Assembly (NCBI GenBank): GCA_963663135.2
Contig: CAXXRM010000005.1
Coordinates: 1,736,001 to 1,800,000 of the forward strand
Length of the DNA: 64,000 nt
Source: Io17-Chloro-G2 sp963663135
Lineage (GTDB): Bacteria > Chloroflexota > Dehalococcoidia > Lucifugimonadales > UBA3495
Reading direction: 5' to 3'
Numbering within the stretch: the first letter of the stretch is position 1; every line of letters begins with the position of its first letter. A program made the position numbers and the translations under genes. Under the pieces are notes generated by a model. It was not told where the DNA came from, ran no database searches, and saw nothing but the letters and a program-made list of their open reading frames with translations. This document shows positions 1 through 8,046 of the stretch, in pieces.

Positions 1-1
1 G

Positions 2-1936
2 GTCTTAACTTGCACGGCATTGGGCGGTGGCACATCTAGCCGTTCCTACTCATTTAAGTTGCTGCGTGACGGCCGCAACAACTTTGTGGATGGGGAGTCA
101 GAGCAGATGCTTGATCTGGGCACAGTTTGCGGCGGAATGGTCCTCACGAGTGGGGTCAACAGCATTGAGTCGTTGAAAGTTGAATTGAATCTCGACAATT
201 CCCTGGAGCAAACAGCTGCATTCATTCCAGAACCACCAGTAGGTTGGCCATTCCCCGCCGTTGACACCTTGAGGCATAAGCAGTCGGACGTGGTGAACGG
301 GGCAGGGGTAGTCGTAGGTGGCATGATGGGTGGATTGCAAATGTATATGAATGATGTACCAATGCCAGGGTACTTCCGCTGGTGCACATCGAGTTTCAGC
401 CTGGATCTCAAGGCGAACTCTGCCGCCAAGCGGGCGACCCACGGATCTCCTTCATTTCAGGCAATGTCCACAACCGCCCACTGCCAAGCTGCCGGAGGAA
501 CCTGGTATCAGGGAGGAATCGATAATGCGGGTCAAAGAGATGCCGAGCTTTTAGGACAAAATCTGTGGCTGCCCCCGAGGGCAGTGGTGGCGACTACGAA
601 GTGCACAATCGTGGTGGGAGACGGTAGTTTCGATGCCCAGGAGAAGTGCCTTAGAGGTGATCAAGCCTATACCAAAGTAGGCGCTGTGCCAGCGTTAGCG
701 ACATGGGTGTATGAGGACACGAACATATACATGCCTTCCGCGCAAAGTCCGAACACCATTAGTGCCTTGGCCAAGCCCTTAATCGAATACTTCAAGAACA
801 ACGCTGCCAGCAATCGATTTGCAATCGTGGGCGCTAGGCCCCCTAAACTGATGGAGGAAGTTCACAAAGTGGGTAGGACAACTGGGTGGACTTCCGGGAC
901 GATCAAGGAATTTATCGACAACCCAGACGACACCTGCCCTGGCAGTCCGTTAGGCCTCGGCGACCATGGGACTAAGGATGGCTATTACTTGGAGTGTCTT
1001 GTTCAGACCGACATGATTGTAGAAGGAGGCGACAGTGGGGCACCCGTATTCGCGTGGGCATCTCGAGGAAGCCCAGGTATGGGGGTCGTCCTGGTAGGAG
1101 TGGTCTACGGAAAGCTCGGCGGCAACCAAGCCGTCTTTATCCCGATAGACCGGATCTACGCCGCATCGTTGCGTGAGGGGTACGGCTGGGCCACCGAAGT
1201 AGTCAGACCTCTACCGACATTGAAGAGTCCACCCATAGTGTCGAGCTCGACTCTTCGGGCTAGGTTCGTTGAAGATGATTTCAGTCCAGGACCTGACATT
1301 TACTACGCTGCTTCTCTATTCCGGAGTCAAGGTGGTGGAATACCAGTCCAAGTTACAGATGCCGCTGGAAATGTATTAGGGCAAGAGGTTGGGCGAAATA
1401 GATTAGTGGTCGAATTCAATGTCTCTCAGATTCCATTGGATCAGAGAAGCGGTGACTTTTCTGTCAGAGTCGTCATGTGTCCCCGGGACGCGGGATCTGA
1501 TCACACACTGGATTACTGTGGCTCGTACGGTCCCGAGGGCGCGACAACGGTTCTACCCCTGTTGGTGCCACCTCCGCCACAGGGCCTTGTCGCGACTGGG
1601 GACACCGGCGGAAGGGCGCGCTTGGAGTGGACCCTCGTACCCAATGCGTCGACCTACAAATTCCAGTACAGGGAATCATCGACAGACAATGGAAACGGCT
1701 GGACCGATGTGACGGGCACTGCCCCAACATCGCCCACATATGTGCGGAATCTTGGCTGTAGAACCTATGACTTCAGGGTAAGCGCGCAGGGCGACGGCAC
1801 TAGTTACAACACCGGTTGGAGCGATTGGTCGGAGGCCACTTCGACGACGGTTACCACGTGCACCACTGGAAGTCGATCTACGAGGGATACTGGTCAGAGC
1901 ATAGGAGTGCCGACTGTGGTCGAGGAATCCCAATGA
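2..1936 (+). CDS. Secreted trypsin-like serine protease with C-terminal fibronectin III domain (5' end cut by window)
   Basis: The frame is open to the window edge, so the N terminus is missing; TTG at 20 is only the first start codon available. Counting from that TTG, the chymotrypsin-fold landmarks are visible: TTAHC with His154, a candidate Asp233 in YEDTN, and GDSGAPVF with Ser339. The segment HKVGRTTGWTSG before the serine is typical of S1 proteases. Residues about 525-615 (LEWTLVPNASTYKFQYR ... SDWSEAT) read as one fibronectin type III domain. Cysteines are frequent, as expected outside the cytoplasm. The next gene begins about 95 bp downstream on the same strand and is also exported. 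The substrate cannot be told. Confidence 0.75.
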   Translation, partial: VLTCTALGGGTSSRSYSFKLLRDGRNNFVDGESEQMLDLGTVCGGMVLTSGVNSIESLKVELNLDNSLEQTAAFIPEPPVGWPFPAVDTLRHKQSDVVNGAGVVVGGMMGGLQMYMNDVPMPGYFRWCTSSFSLDLKANSAAKRATHGSPSFQAMSTTAHCQAAGGTWYQGGIDNAGQRDAELLGQNLWLPPRAVVATTKCTIVVGDGSFDAQEKCLRGDQAYTKVGAVPALATWVYEDTNIYMPSAQSPNTISALAKPLIEYFKNNAASNRFAIVGARPPKLMEEVHKVGRTTGWTSGTIKEFIDNPDDTCPGSPLGLGDHGTKDGYYLECLVQTDMIVEGGDSGAPVFAWASRGSPGMGVVLVGVVYGKLGGNQAVFIPIDRIYAASLREGYGWATEVVRPLPTLKSPPIVSSSTLRARFVEDDFSPGPDIYYAASLFRSQGGGIPVQVTDAAGNVLGQEVGRNRLVVEFNVSQIPLDQRSGDFSVRVVMCPRDAGSDHTLDYCGSYGPEGATTVLPLLVPPPPQGLVATGDTGGRARLEWTLVPNASTYKFQYRESSTDNGNGWTDVTGTAPTSPTYVRNLGCRTYDFRVSAQGDGTSYNTGWSDWSEATSTTVTTCTTGSRSTRDTGQSIGVPTVVEESQ

Positions 1937-2030
1937 TGCAGGACCGAAGAGTGGCTCAACTTTGTAGGAATGGGAACTCGATAACTGCTATGGTCAACAC
2001 GACGCCACTTCAGCGTCCTTGGAGGCTCAA

Positions 2031-3422
2031 ATGAATAGAGATATCAGTAGCCTAAGGCAGCTTCCGTGGCCGCTGTTGCTCGCCGGTCTAGCTGCGGGCA
2101 TCTTTTGGCTGTTCCTCGGAGTTTACTTGACTCCGGTTGCTCACGCGGAGGAGCCCCCTGACGATTGCTGGGGAGAAACGCTGTCCGCAGACCCACTCCA
2201 CTGCCACGTTATCGACGAAGCCCAGAGGGAGGGAGTTATCGAGGTGGAGGGGATCTACGACGATGGAAACGGCGCGCTGTACATCTTCTTCAACTATCTA
2301 CGTACAGTGGAAGACCGAGTATACCCCGAACTGATGGAATACTTCCGACAGGAAGGTAAGGAGTTTACGCTGCAGCACCCGAACCGTGTGACGTATGGCT
2401 TTGATGACCACCGGTGCACACCACTGCAACCCAACGATGACTATGCTACCTTCGAAGAGTGCATGATGTACTACACATTCTTCGTAGACGACTATATCGT
2501 TCCGTGGGAGCTCCCCTATGAGAAAATCGTGTTACGCTCAGGCGGCGCAGATGCGCGTCGCCAGGAACGCGCCTGGGCGGCATGGACTCAGAAGTGGCCT
2601 TCTACCGGAGCGACTGGCGCGTCTGGCACCGCGTCCCAGTTTGACGTCTCGGACGTGGACGTGACCAACTTTCCGGAGTTGGACTGTGTCGAGCAGCGAA
2701 GCGAGTTTACGTCCGGGCAAGCCTGTTTCGAGTGGGTAAATAACCCTGAGTTGGGTATCGCCGGATGGTACACGACTGGATGGAACAGCATAACGTATTA
2801 CGTCCAAGTCAAGGCTCCACCGGGGCACGAAGGGAACATTGATACGGCCAAGGTGGAGTTGAAGCGCCTCTACGGGTTCGACGACGAACAGCTTATGATG
2901 ATACCGGTGAAGTACGACCTGAAGGAATTGTGGCAATGGACGTTGGTGCTAGACCGTTTTGCAGTATCGGAGGGCAATATCATCGGAATCGGCGGAGCGA
3001 CGGTCGGTCCCAATCTCAGGTCTGCCGGCCCGCCTGTGGTCATATTCCCTCTAGCGAGTCTGTCGAAGGTAGACCACAACAACCTCCCAGGGCGGCGCGA
3101 GACCATCCGTGTGTGGGCGCTTGATGCGCAACGCGTGGCAAATGCACTGCCCACGCTCCTTCCCCAATTGGGGATCCCAACCGATGCGGTGGGAGTCGTA
3201 CTGCAACCTTCTAATAGCACCGGAGGGCTTGTCGAACCGGTCCCTGGGCACACAGATATCTCAGGCACTGGCATACCAGCCGTTGGCTCCGGACCATCCC
3301 AGCAGTTGACGTCTCCTCGCAATTGGTTGTGGACTATCGTCGGGGTTTGTATGGGACTTGGGCTGCTTGCGTTAGCCTCAATAATCCTTGTGAAGGTCAA
3401 GAAAACTCGTCGCACGATCTGA
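2031..3422 (+). CDS. Exported hypothetical protein with signal peptide and C-terminal membrane anchor
   Basis: I chose ATG 2031 because GGAGG lies 6 nt upstream; an in-frame TTG at 2019 has no such site. The product (463 aa) starts with a basic N terminus and a hydrophobic stretch (WPLLLAGLAAGIFWLFLGVY) ending in AHA-EEP, a good signal peptidase I site. It ends with one hydrophobic helix and a basic tail (KVKKTRRTI), so the bulk should face outward and be anchored at the C terminus. Several cysteines in the first third may form disulfides. I recognise no domain. It lies just after the secreted protease, so a shared surface role is possible but unproven. Confidence 0.6.
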   Translation: MNRDISSLRQLPWPLLLAGLAAGIFWLFLGVYLTPVAHAEEPPDDCWGETLSADPLHCHVIDEAQREGVIEVEGIYDDGNGALYIFFNYLRTVEDRVYPELMEYFRQEGKEFTLQHPNRVTYGFDDHRCTPLQPNDDYATFEECMMYYTFFVDDYIVPWELPYEKIVLRSGGADARRQERAWAAWTQKWPSTGATGASGTASQFDVSDVDVTNFPELDCVEQRSEFTSGQACFEWVNNPELGIAGWYTTGWNSITYYVQVKAPPGHEGNIDTAKVELKRLYGFDDEQLMMIPVKYDLKELWQWTLVLDRFAVSEGNIIGIGGATVGPNLRSAGPPVVIFPLASLSKVDHNNLPGRRETIRVWALDAQRVANALPTLLPQLGIPTDAVGVVLQPSNSTGGLVEPVPGHTDISGTGIPAVGSGPSQQLTSPRNWLWTIVGVCMGLGLLALASIILVKVKKTRRTI

Positions 3423-3491
3423 AGGGTCTCTATTCTTTCCGCCTTCATCCGGTGAACGGAGCTCCGGCAACGTGACCAAGAGGCGCATGAC

Positions 3492-4022
3492 TCACCTCTT
3501 CTCAAATGGAGACCTCCCACCGAAAAGTTCGCAATACGGTAAAGGGCTGAAAGAAAGTGGTTCCCGGGACCGACAGCCCTGGTTGCCCGGATAGCGGTGA
3601 TGTTGTCGGAAAGGTGTCCCTGCAGCGATGAAACCCGGTTGCAACGGACTTCCGGAACCGGCGATAGGAGCGTCGATCGATGAGGGTGAACGCTGCTCGG
3701 GCTCTCTGGATTCCTGCCGTTGCTCCGGGGATGCGACGACCGCGATGACCAGGACGATGATCATGGCGACGGCGGCGACCAGGGGCATAGAAAACCAGAA
3801 AAGGTTCTCGTAGGTGTCTCGGGACCGCTCCAGGCTGCTCACCCGCCAATCCCTGTCCCTGAACTGCCGGTCCATTTCCCTTCGCAGGGAATCTATGCGG
3901 AACTCGACATCCCTATTCAGGGCATCGACTCTCGTGGTGGTCTCCCTGTGCTGCCGCTCCACCTGGTCCTGGCGCTGGGCCATGCGGGCCAACTCTGGCC
4001 GCCAATTATCCTGTTGGGTCAT
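3492..4022 (-). CDS. Cassette gene 3, left copy: coiled-coil single-pass membrane protein
   Basis: The ORF is open further upstream, but ATG 4022 is preceded by AGGAGG at 5 nt, and the paralogue at 58245 begins with the same MTQQDNW, so this start is used (176 aa). Residues about 5-70 are rich in Q, R, E and D with heptad-like spacing, a likely coiled coil. A single strongly hydrophobic helix (about 78-100) follows, then a Pro/Ser-rich tail. It is last in the left cassette, after the nuclease-like protein and the two-helix membrane protein. It matches the right copy closely through the coiled coil and membrane region; the tails differ. No known family recognised; a membrane-tethered scaffold is an inference. 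Confidence 0.6.
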   Translation of the reverse strand: MTQQDNWRPELARMAQRQDQVERQHRETTTRVDALNRDVEFRIDSLRREMDRQFRDRDWRVSSLERSRDTYENLFWFSMPLVAAVAMIIVLVIAVVASPEQRQESREPEQRSPSSIDAPIAGSGSPLQPGFIAAGTPFRQHHRYPGNQGCRSREPLSFSPLPYCELFGGRSPFEKR

Positions 4023-4238
4023 GTATCCTCCTCTTGAAAGGTCTGGTTTGTGGGTTCGTTGAACGATTCCTCCCGGAGCCGCGGCTGTGGACTGGGCGGC
4101 CGGGGAGGGGTATTCGGACTCCCGGTTCATAGAAAGGGCCAGGTGGGGGGCCCAGATTAGGGAGAATCCCGCCTGCCCATTCGCGGCACGTGGTCCTTGG
4201 CTGTCACGGAACGGAGAGGTCTGGAGTGAGGAGTGGCG

Positions 4239-4664
4239 TCAATCCCCGGGGCTTCCCGGACAGCGCGGGGGATCAGGCTCTTGCCGGCCTTCCCTGCGGG
4301 CGGCTTCAGCTAACTCCTTCCACTCGGTCCAGAGTCTCCACACCTCGCAGGCGTCCTGTTTCCGGCCCTCCGCCAATCCCTGTTGATAGCGGAGTCCGAA
4401 TTCGCCCTCCAACCGCTTGCCGTATACCTTTGCGGCAATGACTAGGTACAGGATCAGCAAGATGGCGGCGAACGTCGAAAAGGTGTGCAGTGCACCCATG
4501 AACTGGTCAATCCAGTGGTCTCCGTCCGGAACGGTGCTGAGCCCTCTCCAGATGAGCAGGGCCACTCCCAAGGTGAATAGCGCGAGGAACAGGGCCACGG
4601 TGAAACGGGCCGTTCCGTCGCTGATGATAGGCTCCGATCCGGGTTCGGGTTTGTCGGATTCCAT
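4239..4664 (-). CDS. Cassette gene 2, left copy: small two-helix membrane protein
   Basis: 141 aa. ATG 4664 follows GAGGAGA at 7 nt. Two hydrophobic helices (about 22-42 and 62-82) are joined by a short loop carrying the conserved GDHWIDQ segment. The C-terminal half is charged (Glu/Arg/Lys rich, WRLWTEWKELAEAARREGR) and probably cytoplasmic. The product aligns almost end to end with the broken copy at 57580-58024. It lies between the nuclease-like gene and the coiled-coil membrane protein, in the same order as in the right cassette, which argues that the three work together. No known family recognised. Confidence 0.6.
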   Translation of the reverse strand: MESDKPEPGSEPIISDGTARFTVALFLALFTLGVALLIWRGLSTVPDGDHWIDQFMGALHTFSTFAAILLILYLVIAAKVYGKRLEGEFGLRYQQGLAEGRKQDACEVWRLWTEWKELAEAARREGRQEPDPPRCPGSPGD

Positions 4665-4855
4665 ACTGATTTCTCCTCTGCGGGCTGGGCCGGGTGAAAG
4701 TCATCCCAGGGGCGGTAGCCGTTGAACGGCCCCAGGGACTGCGGGCGTTCGGGGAAAACGGTTCGCCGGGCTTGGACCGTGGCCCCGTTTGGTCAGGCTC
4801 CGGGGAGCCGGGAGGGCCGTCCTTGAAACGGCGGTGGGCAGCCCTCCGAGTTGAG

Positions 4856-4900
4856 ACCAGCACGGGCGGCCGTCCCTCGAAGAAAGCCGCCCGTGCTGGT
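4856..4900 (-). other. Stem-loop between cassette genes 1 and 2 (left)
   Basis: A perfect 15-bp inverted repeat (4856-4870 with 4886-4900, core GCACGGGCGGC) with a 15-nt loop lies 20 nt after the nuclease-like stop codon. The right cassette has a different sequence but the same shape at the same place (57346-57388). No U-run follows, so it is not a classic intrinsic terminator; mRNA processing, stabilisation or attenuation are possible. Confidence 0.6.
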
Positions 4901-4920
4901 GTAGGGTTCCGGAACCTGGA

Positions 4921-5670
4921 CTAGCTCCCGGGTTCCGGGTCCCTGCCTGCGTCGGTCACCGCGCCGGGCGCCGTATGGACAATCAGGGTGTCCACGTGCC
5001 CGATGGTGATGCCGGCGGCCGGGATTTCCAACCGGGGAACCGCCGGGGCTGCCGGCTGCGCGGGCATCGGTAGACCCTCGTCCCGGTGGCCCTGGTCCTG
5101 GCCTTCCTCGGCGTACAGGATCTGCCCGTCGGTCACCGCAGCGACCTCCAGCCGGATGTCCTCGGCGTTGGGCGGGTAGTGGGCCATTCTCGCGGCGAGT
5201 GCCGCCAGCTGGTCCATCATGTTGTCCGTGCCGAATATGGGATGGACCTTGCTGCGCCTGGCCTCGGCGACAATGGCCTGGTCAGGCTCCATGTCGGGAA
5301 ACAGCACCACAGCGATGATGAAGCAGCACCGGCCATCCGGGGATTCGGCGATGTCTTCGCGGAGGGACATGGCGGCGTCCCAGGTCTGCCGCAAGGGGGA
5401 AGGTTTCTCCTCGCGGCCGCCGGGGGTTTCGAGGTACCACTTGCCATTCTTCAGCGAGTACGTGCCTCCCTTGACCTGCAGGCCGAGCCGGCCGCCGCCT
5501 TGGGTCCAGATGGCAAAGTCGAGTTGGGTCGAATCGGGGTTTCGCTGCCACTCGTAGATGGCGAAACCGAGCCGGTTGCTGGCCAGGATAGCGTCAAAGA
5601 CGCGGGCCTCGGCCCGGCGCTTGGGGTCGACCCGACGGTCGACGGGGAATTCTTCGGGTTGGGTTAACAT
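4921..5670 (-). CDS. Cassette gene 1, left copy: PD-(D/E)xK-like nuclease-domain protein
   Basis: 249 aa. ATG 5670 follows AAAGGAA at about 9 nt. The N-terminal half looks like a restriction-endonuclease-like fold: EARVFDAI helix, YEW with Glu40, DFAIW with Asp51, then a strand with Gln65-Val-Lys67-Gly-Gly. E..D..(E/Q)xK is the catalytic signature of Mrr/NERD-type nucleases, with Gln in the acidic position as in several Mrr-like families. The middle contains a conserved FPDME strand and PPNAEDIR; the C terminus is Pro-rich. There is one near full-length paralogue (56565-57311) and one decayed copy (5981-6495) in this window. Nuclease activity is inferred from the motif only; a DNA-binding or inactive relative is possible. 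Confidence 0.65.
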   Translation of the reverse strand: MLTQPEEFPVDRRVDPKRRAEARVFDAILASNRLGFAIYEWQRNPDSTQLDFAIWTQGGGRLGLQVKGGTYSLKNGKWYLETPGGREEKPSPLRQTWDAAMSLREDIAESPDGRCCFIIAVVLFPDMEPDQAIVAEARRSKVHPIFGTDNMMDQLAALAARMAHYPPNAEDIRLEVAAVTDGQILYAEEGQDQGHRDEGLPMPAQPAAPAVPRLEIPAAGITIGHVDTLIVHTAPGAVTDAGRDPEPGS

Positions 5671-5741
5671 TTTGGTTCTTTCCTTTAACTTGATTCAGAT
5701 ACCGATGGTTTGGGTTTCCGTGCGCGCTGGCTAAGGGGCGC

Positions 5742-5798
5742 TCACCCGGTGAGCGGGGAAGGCGCGCGGGGATATGGGTGAAGCCTGTGGGGTTTCAT
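5742..5798 (-). CDS. 18-aa leader micro-ORF upstream of the left nuclease gene (HPYPRA family)
   Basis: ATG 5798 follows TAGGA at about 8 nt; the product is MKPHRLHPYPRAPSPLTG and the stop lies about 70 nt before the nuclease start. It has three relatives at the same position upstream of the nuclease copies: 6566-6622 (same length), 56322-56390 and 56438-56581. All share x-(L/V/F)-H-(P/Q)-x-P-(R/C)-A. Conservation of start, length and HPYPRA in diverged DNA argues for translation. A leader peptide controlling the downstream gene is the simplest reading; a bioactive small peptide is the alternative. Confidence 0.5.
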   Translation of the reverse strand: MKPHRLHPYPRAPSPLTG

Positions 5799-5942
5799 CA
5801 AAGTGTCCTATCAGGATGGTCCGGTGGGAATTTGAGAGGTCTATGGAGAGCCGCCCCTGGGGGCGTTGGCCCCCTCGTCCCCTGGGTACGGATGGCTGGG
5901 CAGTGTGGGTTGGGCTTGCCGGTCGTTGGGAATGGCTGATCT

Positions 5943-5978
5943 CCCCGGCGGCGTAGCCCACCGGGAACGCCGCCGGGG
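5943..5978 (-). other. GC-rich stem-loop upstream of the left leader ORF
   Basis: A perfect 11-bp stem (CCCCGGCGGCG with CGCCGCCGGGG) encloses a 14-nt loop that holds its own CCC-ACC-GGG mini-stem. The same design, with a different inner sequence (CCC-AAC-GGG), occurs at 6778-6815 in front of the decayed nuclease unit and, with longer arms, at 55897-55944 in the right cassette. Confidence 0.6.
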
Positions 5979-5980
5979 GC

Positions 5981-6495
5981 CTATGGCTCCAATGTTGAGG
6001 GGCTGGAGACCTTGCCGGCGGCGACCTCAGCGAGCTGGACCGTCAGGTTGTCCGCGCCCCAGATGACGTGAACATTGCTTCGTGTGGCCTGAGCCCCAAT
6101 GGCCGGGCCCTGCTCCATGTCGGGAAACAGGAGCGCGGCGTTGACGGGGCAGCGGGCGTCTCCCGGGATATCGGGATGTCTTCGCGGAGAGACATGGCGG
6201 CGTCCCAGGTCAGGCGCAACGGGGAGGGTTTCTCCAATTCGCCGTCCAGGGCTGCAGGATGCTGCTTGCCCCTCTTCAGCGACTAGTAGAAGTCCTTGAC
6301 CTGCAGGCCGAAGCGGCCCACGCCCGGCAACGAGGTGATGAAGTCCATTTCCGGCGCTTCCGGGTCTGTCTTTTCCTCGTGGTTCGCGATGCCTGGCTGG
6401 TCGCTGCCTTCATTGGCGTCAAAGAAGCGGTCCTCGGCCAGGCGGCTGGAACCCGGGCGCCCTTCTGGTGGGGATTGCTCTGGATAGGTTTCCAT
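5981..6495 (-). pseudogene. Decayed second copy of the nuclease-like cassette gene
   Basis: ATG 6495 follows AGAGGA. The first frame (METYPEQSPPE ... MDFI ... GLQVKDFY) aligns with the intact gene through the D and QVK motif, then meets an in-frame TAG near 6283. Reading through the TAG continues the homology (SLKRGKQ ... WDAAMSLREDI). A one-base shift near 6110 moves it to another frame that carries LLFPDME and ends at TAG 5981-5983. There is thus one nonsense codon and one frameshift. The copy is shorter than its paralogues and lacks the PPNAEDIR tail. It forms a tandem unit with the leader ORF and hairpin upstream. Confidence 0.7.
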
Positions 6496-6565
6496 TTCGA
6501 TACTGTCCTCTGCTTTGATTCAAATACGTGGGGTTGGGGTCTTTGCATGCGCCGGCCTTGGGCGC

Positions 6566-6622
6566 TCACCCGGATACCGGATCTGGCGCGCGCGGGTATG
6601 GGTGAACGCGATCGGGTTCCAA
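6566..6622 (-). CDS. 18-aa leader micro-ORF upstream of the decayed nuclease copy (HPYPRA family)
   Basis: TTG 6622 follows AAGGGAG at 7 nt; the product is MEPDRVHPYPRAPDPVSG and it ends about 70 nt before the decayed nuclease start. Length and the HPYPRAP core match the leader at 5742-5798 although the nuclease units have diverged heavily. It is likely a duplicated control element; expression is unproven. Confidence 0.45.
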   Translation of the reverse strand: MEPDRVHPYPRAPDPVSG

Positions 6623-6777
6623 TTGGGGGCTCCCTTGTGGATGCGGAGATGGGGATTGGGGCGACGGTCAGCGACGGCCTCGGGGGCCCTGGCCCAATCG
6701 GTTCGGACGACCGGGGCCATCGGGGGTTGGGCTGGCGGTGCGTCCGGCTTGCGGATTGTTGGGGATGGCTAATGCAG

Positions 6778-6815
6778 CCCCCGGCGGCGCAGCCCAACGG
6801 GAACGCCGCCGGGGG
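6778..6815 (-). other. GC-rich stem-loop upstream of the second left leader ORF
   Basis: A perfect 12-bp stem (CCCCCGGCGGCG and its complement) encloses a 14-nt loop with a CCC-AAC-GGG mini-stem. It is the counterpart of the hairpins at 5943-5978 and 55897-55944. On the plus strand it is followed by TTTT, so it could also stop transcription coming from the left. Confidence 0.6.
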
Positions 6816-7568
6816 TTTTGGGCCCGATGCTGAGGGAATGGGGGACATGCCGGCGAGAAGGTGTTCCGGAAACCTGTTCCCGAGAATTGCCAAAGGTCTG
6901 TGGACCACCCGGAGAACGCCCGGACCATCCTGTCTCTCAGGAAACGTTTAGGGTTGGGATGGGCGCTCGGGGGTCACCCCGAAACGAGCGCCCACCCTGA
7001 CGTTGAATGGACGCCCTTCCCGGCGGCGATTCACATCGGCCCGCTTCGGCCAATCGATGGGTTGTTCAGCAAAAAAATGCAGTTGGCGTGTGCGACCGGG
7101 CCAGCGGGCGATGGTGAAGAATTGCCTCATGGGTATTCAGGGCTGTCAACCTTACGCTATGGCCGTATGCCCCAGGTAATCCGACGGGGATACGGCATGC
7201 ATCCGCAACCGGCAAGGCCTCGCCCAAGGAGGCAACGGGAAAAGTCCCCGGGCTTTTCGTCCAACGGCTCGGCTATGGAATTGATGATTAACTCCGGGAA
7301 AATCCACATGGTTGATGCTGGAGTCGAATCGATTCTGGACGGGCCACGAATAACACAAAATCCTGTTTCAGGCCAAAGAGAGTTTTATTTGGCCCCTTCT
7401 GGCCCTGGCGATGAAGGGTCCCGTGACGAGTGCCCGCCGTGAGATACTTTGCAGCTCCCGACACCGGCCGCAGGAAATAGGTGTTTGGGGGGTGGATATG
7501 CTCAACTCCGCTTCCATGGCGGTGACAGTGACCATGGGTGTGACTCCCCTGAAATTGCCGGCTTCGCC
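6816..7568. other. Non-coding leader region of the left cassette
   Basis: I see no convincing gene here. Short stretches (for example around 7150-7330) can be aligned by eye with 55440-55620 of the right cassette but no reading frame is kept, so the similarity is at DNA or RNA level. The open frames present on both strands have no ribosome binding sites and unlikely composition. Confidence 0.4.
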
Positions 7569-7621
7569 GGTCTCACCCGGGCGGCGGCAGCGGCAGCAAC
7601 AGCCGCCGCCCGGGTGAGACC
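7569..7621 (-). other. Long perfect hairpin at the head of the left cassette
   Basis: A perfect 20-bp inverted repeat (GGTCTCACCCGGGCGGCGGC, 7569-7588, with 7602-7621) surrounds a 13-nt loop. The right cassette has the same element at 55109-55156, where a C-G pair in the arm is replaced by A-T on both sides. That is a compensating change and points to a functional RNA (or cruciform) structure. Confidence 0.65.
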
Positions 7622-7724
7622 CTGGACTGCAATGCACCCCACATGGCGGATTTCTTGCCCCGCGCCATTGAAGACCCGCTTCAACCTTCCCCGGCGTCCT
7701 GATTGATTCTGAGATCAACTGGGT

Positions 7725-7844
7725 TCACCTCCAGGCCTGCCTGGCAAACCCAAAGGCAAGCCTGGAATAGGGGCGCGTCACCGGTGAAATGACCATTTGC
7801 CGGGTGCATCCCATGACCTGGAAAAGGGTGGTCCGGCGAGCCAT
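7725..7844 (-). other. Possible 39-codon ORF inside the conserved cassette head
   Basis: ATG 7844 opens a frame carrying QVMGCTRQMVISPVTR, also found in frame at 54875 in the right copy. The underlying DNA is nearly identical over about 45 nt while flanks differ, and all three frames are conserved. I therefore think it more likely to be a DNA or RNA element than a protein; a small helix-turn-helix peptide cannot be excluded. Confidence 0.25.
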
Positions 7845-7943
7845 ATCGGCCCCGTCCCGGGGTGGACAAAAGAGATGTTTTGGCATTCTTTAATGAATCA
7901 TTCATCGAATTGGATTTAAACAAGTTTTGTTGCTAATTTCCAG
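7777..7943 (-). promoter_or_regulatory. Conserved cassette head with TGAAT-ATTCA palindrome (left)
   Basis: Read on the minus strand, this stretch contains GCAACAAAACTTGTTTAAAT, the palindrome TGAATGATTCA (7894-7904) and CAGGTCATGG followed by an almost invariant block. The right copy repeats all of it in the same order (54785-54940). This AT-rich region followed by a palindrome is a reasonable promoter-operator for the cassette, but no consensus -35/-10 pair is clear. Confidence 0.45.
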
Positions 7944-8046
7944 CGAACTACAACGAATCACCGTCAGGTCATTATCAAGATAGCCTGGTTCCATGCAAAA
8001 TTGACCCCTAGAAGTCTGGCCGGAAAGCCATTGGCCGGGTTTGACG

